Below, one piece after another: positions 1 to 5,997 of a DNA stretch of 7,713 nucleotides; the first letter of the stretch is position 1; each line of letters opens with the position of its first letter. The notes below the pieces were generated by a model. It ran no database searches. It saw nothing but the letters and a program-made list of their open reading frames with translations, and had not been told where the DNA came from. The stretch is from NCBI GenBank assembly GCA_029551925.1, contig JAKPEO010000025.1:1-7713 (forward strand), given 5' to 3'. The position numbers and the translations under genes are program-made. The DNA comes from a bacterium. GTDB taxonomy: Bacteria > JAGOBX01.

Positions 1-20
1 GGTTAAGATTGAAAATGGAT

Positions 21-170
21 TTAGTGTTCTGGTCTAATAATCTTATCTACAATCCTATATAGAATAATCAAAAGTGGCATTATAAAAAATAAAAATGGAG
101 GTGAGACAGAAAAAAGAGTATTATTAATGTCGGGATAAAAAGGTGAAAGGTTAAGCGTTAAATTAAATAT
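21..170 (-). pseudogene. possible remnant of a membrane-protein C-terminus
   Basis: An open frame of 49 codons ends at a TAA (complement of 21-23) and is closed upstream by an in-frame TAA (complement of 171-173). It has no usable start except an ATG at 78-80, which would give only 19 residues. The translation looks protein-like: SPFYPDINNTLFSVSPP is followed by a hydrophobic stretch, FLFFIMPLLIILYRIV, that could span a membrane, and then the polar tail DKIIRPEH. I recognise no family. It could be the last part of a decayed gene, a small membrane protein with a non-standard start, or chance. It lies divergent to the first flagellin. The plus-strand frames over the same stretch look less protein-like. 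Confidence 0.25.
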
Positions 171-173
171 TTA

Positions 174-334
174 ATGTTTTTATTATAAAAAATAATATAT
201 AATATTTTATGCTAATTAAATTTTTAAAATCCTGTAAGATGTTTTGTTTTTTTTATTAATTTTTTATTTTAAAATTTAAAATTTTTAGCGATTACGCCAG
301 GGATGTGCGTAGTCTAAATTCAAGGAGGAAAATC
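174..334 (+). other. AT-rich leader of the first flagellin gene
   Basis: This stretch has almost no G or C until about 287, then GCGATTACGCCAGGGATGTGCG, and it ends in a clear ribosome binding site, AAGGAGG (322-328), six bases before the ATG at 335. CAGGGATGT (298-306) recurs in the leader of the second flagellin gene at 1345-1353. AGCGATTA (287-294) loosely resembles the -10 box of flagellar sigma-28 promoters, with TAAA at 270-273, but the 13-base gap is shorter than usual, so I do not call a promoter. No coding frame is credible here. Confidence 0.4.
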
Positions 335-1147
335 ATGGGTTTAAGAGTTATGAATAATGTGGCAGCACAATTTGCCCACAGACAATTAACAATTACAAAT
401 TTAAATTTAAACAAATCATTAGAAAAATTATCATCTGGTTATAGAATTAATCATGCAGCTGATGATGCTGCAGGTTTAGCAGTTTCAGAAAAATTAAGAA
501 CACAAGTCTATGGATTAGAACAAACTCGCCGCAATATAATGGACGGCATATCATTATTGCAAACAGCAGAAGGCGGCTTGGAAGAATTACAATCAATACT
601 TCAAAGAATGAGAGTATTGGCAATACAATCATCAAATGGAACATTAACAGATAGCGACCGTGTTTTAATACAATCAGAAGTAACTCAACTTTTATGCGAA
701 ATCGACAGAATGGCAACAACAGTTACATTTAATACTATTCAATTATTTTCAGGTGCATCTGTTACAATTCAAGCTGGCGCTAATGCTGGGCAGTCTTTAC
801 AATTAAATTTGACTAGTCAATCAACAACAGCATTACGTATTAGTTCACTATCACTTTCTTCAATGACATCCGCATCAGCAGCGATAAGTAGCTTGACATC
901 AGCGATAAATTCAGTTTCAGCTCTACGCGCTACAATCGGTGCAATGCAAAACAGATTAGAACATACTTATAATTTTACAAGTATTAGTAGAGAAAATCAG
1001 ATGGCTGCTGAATCGCGCATTCGCGATGTAGATTTTGCTGATGAAATGGTGAATTTCACAAAACAACAAATTCTATTGCAAGCAGGCAATGCAATGTTAG
1101 CGCAGGCGAATATGATGCCGCAAATGGTATTACAACTTTTAGGTTAA
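335..1147 (+). CDS. fliC: flagellin (first of two paralogues)
   Basis: Flagellin is the subunit of the flagellar filament, exported through the flagellar type III apparatus and polymerised outside the cell. The 270-residue protein has the N-terminal D0/D1 block (MGLRVMNN at 1-8, SLEKLSSGYRINHAADDAAG at 28-47, LQRMRVLAIQSSNGT at 89-103) and the C-terminal block (MAAESRIRDVDFADEM at 223-238, ending QMVLQLLG). The middle, about 137-195, is short and rich in Ser and Thr, so this is a minimal flagellin lacking D2/D3. I chose the ATG at 335 because AAGGAGG lies six bases upstream and the protein then starts like other flagellins. An in-frame GTG at 305 would add ten unlikely residues. Cys121 in the conserved LLCEIDRM helix is unusual. 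The gene resembles the next flagellin along its whole length. At DNA level a 21-base stretch (1000-1020) recurs exactly at 2095-2115. Confidence 0.97.
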   Translation: MGLRVMNNVAAQFAHRQLTITNLNLNKSLEKLSSGYRINHAADDAAGLAVSEKLRTQVYGLEQTRRNIMDGISLLQTAEGGLEELQSILQRMRVLAIQSSNGTLTDSDRVLIQSEVTQLLCEIDRMATTVTFNTIQLFSGASVTIQAGANAGQSLQLNLTSQSTTALRISSLSLSSMTSASAAISSLTSAINSVSALRATIGAMQNRLEHTYNFTSISRENQMAAESRIRDVDFADEMVNFTKQQILLQAGNAMLAQANMMPQMVLQLLG

Positions 1148-1215
1148 TAGGTTGGTGAAAGCCAATGATTAACATAAAAAGGATAGGTTTTTCTATCTCT
1201 CAAAGGATTTAAGGG

Positions 1216-1274
1216 TATTGTTTAAGCCGCGAAGATGTTTGAGGGAATATTTTCGCGGCGCTTTAAAAACAATA
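1216..1274 (+). terminator. large stem-loop after the first flagellin gene
   Basis: An imperfect hairpin with two paired blocks. TATTGTTT (1216-1223) pairs with AAACAATA (1267-1274), and GCCGCGAA (1226-1233) pairs with TTCGCGGC (1252-1259), enclosing an 18-base loop. The internal bulge is asymmetric, 2 bases against 7. No T-run follows, so it is not a standard intrinsic terminator. It may protect the 3' end of the abundant flagellin mRNA or weaken read-through into the second gene. Its GC-rich core stands out from the surroundings. Confidence 0.5.
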
Positions 1275-1426
1275 TTCGGATTAATGATTATTTGACAATT
1301 AAATAATAAAATCCGCGACGCGGCAACGGCAAAATCTTATATAGCAGGGATGTTATATAGAGAATTTTTATTAATTAATATGCAGTTATTGCATATTTTT
1401 TTTACTCTAAGGAGGGAGGGAGTAAT
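1275..1426 (+). promoter_or_regulatory. leader region of the second flagellin gene
   Basis: This region holds several small elements. TTGACA at 1292-1297 matches a -35 box, but no -10 lies at a suitable distance. CCGCG-A-CGCGG (1313-1323) is a perfect GC-rich inverted repeat. TTATATAG occurs twice (1337-1344 and 1353-1360) with a 16-base period. CAGGGATGT between the copies (1345-1353) is shared with the leader of the first flagellin gene. A terminator-like hairpin follows at 1377-1403. The ribosome binding region is doubled, GGAGGGAGGG at 1411-1420. The start of transcription cannot be placed by eye. Confidence 0.35.
1377..1403 (+). terminator. terminator-like hairpin just before the flaB ribosome site (possible attenuator)
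   Basis: AATATGCA (1377-1384) pairs perfectly with TGCATATT (1390-1397) around a five-base loop, GTTAT. The T-run covers 1396-1403. This has the shape of an intrinsic terminator, though the stem is A/T-rich and contains only two G-C pairs. It ends 23 bases before the ATG and eight before the Shine-Dalgarno region, so it lies inside the leader of the second flagellin gene. It could attenuate transcription or be a binding site for a dimeric regulator. It could also simply stop read-through from the first gene if the real promoter were downstream, but there is almost no room for one. Confidence 0.4.
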
Positions 1427-2242
1427 ATGGCCCTAAGAATAATGAACAATGTTGCCGCAACATTTGCGCAGCGACAATTATCAATTAATTCAAATAATTT
1501 ATCGAGATCGCTTGAAAAATTATCGTCCGGTTATAGAATAAATCGCGCATCTGATGATGCAGCTGGTTTATCTGTATCTGAAAGAATGCGTTTTCAGATT
1601 TCTGGAATGCAGCAAGCGATGAAAAATACGATGGACGGCATTTCGCTGGCACAGGTAGCAGAAGGCGGTTTGCAGAATTTATGCTCTATTTTACAAAGAA
1701 TGAGAGTATTGTCACTTCAAGCAAGTAATGGGACATTATCTTCATCAGATAGAAGTTTAATTACTGAAGAAGTGAATCAATTAATAAGCGAAATTGACAG
1801 AATGCAGACTGCAGTATCTTTTAATGGCGTGAGTTTATTGGGTTCTGCGCAATCTATACAAATACAAGTAGGTGCTTCTGCTGGTCAGCAGATAAGCATA
1901 GTATTGTCAAGCATCACAGCAAGCGGATTAGGCATTAATACTTTAGATGTTTCATCAGCGACTAACGCAGCAACAGCAGTTTCTTCTATTGACAGCGCAT
2001 TGTCATCAGTTTTGAGTTTGCGCGCAAAATTAGGAGCTGCTCAAAATCGTATGGAAAAAACATATGATTATATCGCTATCCAACGTGAAAACTTGATGGC
2101 TGCTGAATCGCGCATCCGTGATGTTGATTTCGCTGAAGAAATGACTAATTACACAAAAAATCAGATTTTGATGCAGGCAAGCACTGCGATGCTGTCACAA
2201 GCGAATGTTTCTGTTCAAGCAGTATTACAATTATTGTCATAA
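1427..2242 (+). CDS. fliC: flagellin (second paralogue)
   Basis: A filament subunit of 271 residues, closely related to the preceding flagellin, with well over half of the residues identical by eye. The N-terminal block shows MALRIMNNVA, SLEKLSSGYRINRASDDAAG (28-47) and LQRMRVLSLQASNGT (89-103). The C-terminal block shows MAAESRIRDVDFAEEM (224-239) and ends AVLQLLS. The variable centre (about 138-190) is short and rich in Ser, Ala and Thr, possible sites for O-glycosylation. The start at 1427 is supported by the overlapping Shine-Dalgarno sequences AAGGAGG and GGAGGG (1409-1420). Cys86 in LQNLCSILQRMR is unusual for a flagellin and sits at a different place from the cysteine of the first copy. 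The order could suggest a two-flagellin filament, with separate control implied by the hairpins on either side. Confidence 0.97.
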   Translation: MALRIMNNVAATFAQRQLSINSNNLSRSLEKLSSGYRINRASDDAAGLSVSERMRFQISGMQQAMKNTMDGISLAQVAEGGLQNLCSILQRMRVLSLQASNGTLSSSDRSLITEEVNQLISEIDRMQTAVSFNGVSLLGSAQSIQIQVGASAGQQISIVLSSITASGLGINTLDVSSATNAATAVSSIDSALSSVLSLRAKLGAAQNRMEKTYDYIAIQRENLMAAESRIRDVDFAEEMTNYTKNQILMQASTAMLSQANVSVQAVLQLLS

Positions 2243-2259
2243 TAATATCTGTTTGATAG

Positions 2260-2310
2260 TTATTAATGCGATGCTCGATAATGAAAATTTTATCAGCATC
2301 GCATTAATAA
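2260..2310 (+). terminator. long perfect stem-loop after the second flagellin gene
   Basis: TTATTAATGCGATGCT (2260-2275) pairs perfectly with AGCATCGCATTAATAA (2295-2310). After one bulged C (2276), GATAA (2277-2281) pairs with TTATC (2290-2294) around an eight-base loop. It begins 18 bases after the stop codon. The following ATTTATTTTA is U-rich but broken. It probably ends or stabilises the flagellin mRNA, and it parallels the hairpin after the first flagellin gene in position but not in sequence. Confidence 0.65.
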
Positions 2311-2431
2311 ATTTATTTTAATTGTTGTTGCCGTTTGACGCGTTTCGGATTTTATTAGTTTTTTATTTTTTAGTTTAAATTTTTATAAATTTAATTTTGG
2401 AAAATAGAGAATGTTTTTATAATATTGTTTT

Positions 2432-2477
2432 CCCGAAATTGTTAAGTTTTTATAAATTTAACAATTTCGGGTTTTTT
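2432..2477 (+). terminator. strong intrinsic terminator
   Basis: CCCGAAATTGTTAA (2432-2445) pairs perfectly with TTAACAATTTCGGG (2458-2471), and inner bases can extend the stem to a four-base loop. Six T follow (2472-2477), then ATTTTA. The upstream side lacks the matching A-run, so it works for the plus strand. It lies 190 bases after the flaB stop and after another hairpin, with no gene visible between. It may be the true flagellin terminator, or it may end a small RNA. Confidence 0.85.
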
Positions 2478-2513
2478 ATTTTATAAAGAAATTATTAGAA
2501 AAAAATTATAAAA

Positions 2514-2537
2514 ACAATTGTCACAATGTAAATTGTG
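2514..2537. repeat. cluster of short inverted repeats
   Basis: The palindrome ACAATTGT (2514-2521) is followed directly by CACAAT (2522-2527), GTAA, and ATTGTG (2532-2537). Three half-sites of the CACAAT/ATTGTG kind thus lie within 24 bases. This could be an operator for a dimeric regulator, though nothing identifies which one. It is about 180 bases before the likely argB promoter. Confidence 0.25.
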
Positions 2538-2712
2538 TAATCATTGATTTATATTAAATTTTCATACCAGTCATCTTGCCTGTAATAAAATCGAATTTTA
2601 TATCTTTGTAAAAATACAGCGCGCAAATTAAAATTTGCGATTACTATTTCTGCGCAATTTATTTGGAACAATTTACAACTGCGCTCTATATGATTTTTTG
2701 ATAAAAAAAATC
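2538..2712. other. stretch upstream of argB without a convincing gene
   Basis: No credible gene is seen. One inverted repeat stands out: CGCAAATT (2622-2629), AA, AATTTGCG (2632-2639). On the minus strand a 29-codon frame between stops (stop at 2554-2556, upper limit 2643) ends FYKDIKFDFITGKMTGMKI. That reads like a protein tail, but the frame has no start and no extension in other frames. I leave it as a possible trace of a lost gene. Confidence 0.3.
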
Positions 2713-2741
2713 TTGATAAAATTCATAAAAAGGTTTAAAAT
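2713..2741 (+). promoter_or_regulatory. likely sigma-70-type promoter of argB
   Basis: TTGATA (2713-2718) is followed after exactly 17 bases by TAAAAT (2736-2741). Each box matches five of six bases of the consensus. Transcription would begin near 2748, about 45 bases before the argB ATG. The stretch TTGATAAAA occurs twice (2698-2706 and 2713-2721), so a second -35-like copy sits 15 bases upstream. In such AT-rich DNA some matches arise by chance, but spacing and placement are good. Confidence 0.5.
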
Positions 2742-2792
2742 AAATATTTTTTAGAAAAGCAAAATTAGTTAATAAAAAAGGATAGGATATTT

Positions 2793-3689
2793 ATGGAAAT
2801 TGAAAAGACAAAAGAACTTAAAATGGCTGAAATACTAATAGAAGCGTTGCCGTATATTAAAAAATTTTATGGGCAGACGATAGTAATAAAATACGGCGGT
2901 CATGCGATGGTTGATGAAGAATTAAAAAAATCATTTGCGCAAGATATTGTGCTTTTGAAATATATCGGTATAAATCCGATAATTGTGCATGGCGGCGGTC
3001 CGCAGATAAATGAATATTTGAAAAGATTAAATATTCAAGCGAAATTTGTTGACGGTATGCGCGTAACTGATGCTGAAACAATGGATATTGTAGAAATGGT
3101 ATTAGTAGGCAAGGTGAATAAAGAAATAGTAAATTTGATAAACAGCAGCGGCGGCAAGGCAATAGGATTTTCTGGTAAAGACGGCGCTTTGATAGAATCT
3201 GAAAAAATGACGATTGTCAAAAACTATGAACAAGAGCATAGGCCGCCGGAAATAATAGATATCGGATTAGTCGGAAAAATTAAGAAAGTTAATCCTGCGC
3301 CATTAGAAATGATAACTAATCACGAATTTATTCCGGTAATTGCGCCTGTTGGCTACGGCGCTAATGGCGAGACATATAATATCAACGCTGATTTAGTGAC
3401 TGCCGCTGTTGCTATTGCGATGAAAGCGTTTAGAGTAATTTATTTGTCGGATATTCAAGGAGTATTAGATAAAGATAAAAAATTAATATCTATGCTCGAT
3501 ATAGAAAAAATTAATTTAGCCATAAAAGACGGAGTTATTACAGGCGGAATGATACCAAAAGTGCAGAGCTGTATAGAACTGCTAAACAATGGTATTGAAC
3601 GCGTGCATATAATAGACGGCAGAATACCGCACAGTATTTTATTAGAATTATTCACGCATAAAGGCATCGGCACTCTGATAAAAAAATAA
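2793..3689 (+). CDS. argB: acetylglutamate kinase
   Basis: ArgB phosphorylates N-acetyl-L-glutamate with ATP, the second step of arginine synthesis, in the cytoplasm. The family signatures are all present in order: VIKYGGHAM (31-39, Lys33 being the phosphate-binding lysine), VHGGGPQI (65-72), FVDGMRVTD (85-93), GFSGKDGALI (125-134), TYNINAD (194-200), GGMIPK (251-256, Lys256 near the ATP phosphates) and HIIDGRIPH (272-280). At 298 residues it is longer than the E. coli enzyme of about 258. The extra N-terminal segment, with KMAEILIEALPYIKKF at 10-25, corresponds to the helix that builds the ring-shaped, arginine-inhibited hexamers, so feedback inhibition by arginine is likely. The ATG at 2793 follows AAGGATAGG (2778-2786) at a good distance. 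No other arginine gene is visible nearby. Confidence 0.97.
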   Translation: MEIEKTKELKMAEILIEALPYIKKFYGQTIVIKYGGHAMVDEELKKSFAQDIVLLKYIGINPIIVHGGGPQINEYLKRLNIQAKFVDGMRVTDAETMDIVEMVLVGKVNKEIVNLINSSGGKAIGFSGKDGALIESEKMTIVKNYEQEHRPPEIIDIGLVGKIKKVNPAPLEMITNHEFIPVIAPVGYGANGETYNINADLVTAAVAIAMKAFRVIYLSDIQGVLDKDKKLISMLDIEKINLAIKDGVITGGMIPKVQSCIELLNNGIERVHIIDGRIPHSILLELFTHKGIGTLIKK

Positions 3690-3718
3690 AAAAATTTTAT
3701 TACATATAGTGCTGAAAT

Positions 3719-3746
3719 TTGACGCTTTTAATTTTTACAGTAAAAA
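3719..3746 (+). promoter_or_regulatory. possible promoter of the restriction-modification unit overlapping an inverted repeat
   Basis: TTGACG (3719-3724) and TAAAAA (3741-3746) are separated by 16 bases and could serve as -35 and -10 boxes. The perfect inverted repeat TTTTTAC-A-GTAAAAA (3732-3746) fills the second half of the spacer and the whole -10. A protein bound there would block the promoter, a common way for restriction-modification units to limit their own expression. No separate controller gene is present. The -10 is only a fair match. Confidence 0.3.
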
Positions 3747-3770
3747 CAGCGGCGATTGTGAAGTTAAAAA

Positions 3771-4487
3771 ATGATTAAATTTGAATTAAAAGATATTGAA
3801 AACGCTATTAAAAATTCGTTTATTAATTACAAAGCATCAGGACCACGAAGCACAGAAAAATTAAAACCTATACATATTTATATTAAAAATATTTTAGAAA
3901 ATATATGGGGAAAAGGTTTTACAATATATTGTATCGGAAACAACGGAGAATATAAAGTAAAAGGAAAATATTATGAAAAAAATATTGATATTGCTGTAAT
4001 CGACAAAAAATGTAACAATCCAGTTTTTTGTGTGGGCGTAAAATTCGTTACTTCAAATTATAAACAAAATGCTAACAATTATTTTGAAAATATGATGGGC
4101 GAAACTGCAAACATACAAGCATTAAAAAATTTACCATATGCGCAATTATTAATTTTAAGATATAAAACGCCATATTATAAAAAAAGAGCAAGTTATAGTG
4201 ATAAAGAAGAAACAGATAAAATTGAAATAATAAATGAAAAAGACTTACAGAAATATTTGAATCTAGTTTTCGATGTAAAACAAGCGCATAGACCGTATAT
4301 TATGGCTGTTTTATTAATCGATATTAATGAAAAAACTAATAAAGTTAGTTGTTTATCTCCTTTTTCTTTGTATGACCAAAAATTCGCAGAGTTATTAGAT
4401 AAAAATTTATCAATAATCAGATTTTTTGAAGAAATACAAAATTACAAAGATTTTTATTTGACAAATAAAAATGGCGACATTATTTAA
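3771..4487 (+). CDS. probable type II restriction endonuclease
   Basis: The role is inferred mainly from position: the gene overlaps the adenine methyltransferase gene by 17 bases and is read in the same direction. The 238-residue protein has no signal peptide or membrane segment. Residues 60-92 look like the core of a PD-(D/E)XK nuclease: Glu60, then KNIDIAVID (70-78) with Asp73, then a strand VFCVGVKF (85-92) with Lys91. The acidic residue normally two places before the lysine is Gly89, so the motif is atypical. Glu106 or Glu111 in NNYFENMMGETANI (102-115) could substitute, and that Asn-rich stretch looks conserved in character. No strong Shine-Dalgarno precedes the ATG. The gene looks more A/T-dominated than argB and dut, as expected for an acquired unit. 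An accessory protein of the methylase is the main alternative. Confidence 0.6.
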   Translation: MIKFELKDIENAIKNSFINYKASGPRSTEKLKPIHIYIKNILENIWGKGFTIYCIGNNGEYKVKGKYYEKNIDIAVIDKKCNNPVFCVGVKFVTSNYKQNANNYFENMMGETANIQALKNLPYAQLLILRYKTPYYKKRASYSDKEETDKIEIINEKDLQKYLNLVFDVKQAHRPYIMAVLLIDINEKTNKVSCLSPFSLYDQKFAELLDKNLSIIRFFEEIQNYKDFYLTNKNGDII

Positions 4488-5970
4488 AAATCACACAAAA
4501 GAAAAATTGTTTGGCCAGATTTATACTCCTGATTTTATTGTAAAAAAAATTTTAGATGATGTGGGCTACATAAATGAAAATATCCTTGAAAAAAAAATTC
4601 TTGATCCTGCTTGCGGTGATGGAAGATTTTTATGTGAAATAGTAAGAAGGATTATCTTATATTCTCCGTCGGAAAAAATAGCGCATAATCTTTCGTATGT
4701 TTATGGTTATGATATTGATAATAACGCTATCAATGAATGTATTTCAAATTTAAATGCAATAGTATCCGAATATACAGATGCCAAAATAAATTGGAATATA
4801 TATTGTTGCGATACATTAAAAAAAATTGAAAATGTAAATAATATTTTTTCTAATGAGAATTTTATTTATTTTGATTATATTGTCGGCAATCCGCCGTATA
4901 TAAGAATACAACATTTAGACGAAGACCAAAGAAAATTTATTCAAAGAAATTATTCATTTTGTCGTTCTGGTTCAACAGATATATTTATTGCATTTTTTGA
5001 ATTTAGTTTTTTATCATTAAAACCAACAGGTATTTGCGGATTTATAACGCCGAATACATATTTTACAACAGAAACAGCCAAAGATTTCAGAAAATTTTTA
5101 GAGACCAATCAATATATTGTCAAAATAACTAATTATGGAGAAATACAACTTTTTGATAATGCAACAACCTATAGCGCTATAACAATTATAAACAAGAAAA
5201 AAAATAATAATTTTATTTATGAAAAAGCAATCACTAAAAATACTTTTAAAAAACGAATTATTGATTTTTCTGAAATACAAAATACTAAATTCTGGCAGTT
5301 ATCAATTTCTAATAAGATAAATAAAAAAAAGAAAAAACTTAAAGATATATGCGATATTCATTGCGGCTTGGCTACTTTGGCTGATAAAGTATATATTTTA
5401 AAATTGGACAAAATAGAAAAGAAATATATACATTTAACATCTAAATTAAAAGGAAAAATTATTCTTGAAAAGGATATATTAAAACCTATTATAAAAGCGT
5501 CTCGATTAAAAAAATCTGATGATCCGATAACAGAATATATTATATTTCCTTATAAAAAAATTAATGGAAAAAATCAAATTATACCAGAAGAAGAATTAAA
5601 AAAATTATATCCATTAACTTATGATTATTTGTTGTCATTAAAACATTTTTTAGAAAAAAGATGTAATGGCTCAGAAAATCCGGTTGCTTGGTATGGTTAT
5701 GGCAGAACACAAGCATTAGATACAAGTTTTGGCAAAAAAATATTATTTTCTACAATGTCGCAAAAACCGAATTTTATATATTCAAATATTGAAGAAGCGA
5801 CTTTTTATTCTGGATATTGTATTAAATATGATGGCGATTACTTTAAATTACTTGATATTTTAAATAGTAAAGAAATGGAAGATTTTATATCAATTTCAGG
5901 CAGAGATTTTCGAAATGGCTGGAAATCTTATACTAAAAAAATAATAGAAGAATTTCCGGTTGATATTTGA
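4471..5970 (+). CDS. N6-adenine DNA methyltransferase of the TaqI/Eco57I type
   Basis: This enzyme transfers a methyl group from S-adenosylmethionine to adenine in DNA and would protect the host from the partner nuclease. The 499 residues show the gamma-class motif order: motif X FGQIYTPDFI (14-23), motif I ILDPACGDGRF (43-53, the SAM-binding loop), the acidic YDID (80-83), motif IV NPPY (140-143, catalytic, acts on the amino group of adenine), then GFITPNTYF (190-198). The C-terminal part (about 288-499) is the target recognition domain, beginning LKDICDIHCGLATLADKVYI (290-309). It ends with the conserved-looking SGRDFRNGWKSY. The length fits a complete type II enzyme. The ATG at 4471 lies inside the end of the nuclease gene, whose stop is at 4485-4487, and has no Shine-Dalgarno, so translation is probably coupled. 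The recognition sequence cannot be read from the protein. Confidence 0.92.
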   Translation: MATLFKNHTKEKLFGQIYTPDFIVKKILDDVGYINENILEKKILDPACGDGRFLCEIVRRIILYSPSEKIAHNLSYVYGYDIDNNAINECISNLNAIVSEYTDAKINWNIYCCDTLKKIENVNNIFSNENFIYFDYIVGNPPYIRIQHLDEDQRKFIQRNYSFCRSGSTDIFIAFFEFSFLSLKPTGICGFITPNTYFTTETAKDFRKFLETNQYIVKITNYGEIQLFDNATTYSAITIINKKKNNNFIYEKAITKNTFKKRIIDFSEIQNTKFWQLSISNKINKKKKKLKDICDIHCGLATLADKVYILKLDKIEKKYIHLTSKLKGKIILEKDILKPIIKASRLKKSDDPITEYIIFPYKKINGKNQIIPEEELKKLYPLTYDYLLSLKHFLEKRCNGSENPVAWYGYGRTQALDTSFGKKILFSTMSQKPNFIYSNIEEATFYSGYCIKYDGDYFKLLDILNSKEMEDFISISGRDFRNGWKSYTKKIIEEFPVDI

Positions 5971-5997
5971 TTGTAATGTCTATTTTGATGCTATCTC

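Noticed and set aside
2-37. Short plus-strand frame at the window start (ends in TAA at 35-37) as the end of an upstream gene
   Set aside because: Only 11 codons are visible, far too few to separate from chance.
270-294. Sigma-28 flagellar promoter (TAAA, then AGCGATTA)
   Set aside because: The gap is 13 bases instead of about 15 and the -10 box matches only five of eight bases. TAAA is frequent by chance in this AT-rich stretch.
305-334. GTG start at 305 for the first flagellin
   Set aside because: It would add ten residues unlike any flagellin N-terminus and places the strong AAGGAGG inside the gene. The ATG at 335 is six bases after that site.
447-719. Minus-strand open frame opposite the first flagellin
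   Set aside because: It lies wholly within the conserved N-terminal half of the flagellin gene and has no ribosome site or recognisable motif.
1292-1312. TTGACA as -35 of a promoter for the second flagellin
   Set aside because: The TA-rich hexamers TAATAA and TAAAAT lie only 6 and 9 bases away, and the correct distance falls in a GC-rich inverted repeat.
2335-2358. TTGACG after the second flagellin as a small-RNA promoter
   Set aside because: No -10-like hexamer at 15-19 bases; TATTAG is only 12 bases away.
2857-3673. Several minus-strand open frames opposite argB
   Set aside because: They are mirror frames of a clearly coding gene, without motifs or ribosome sites.
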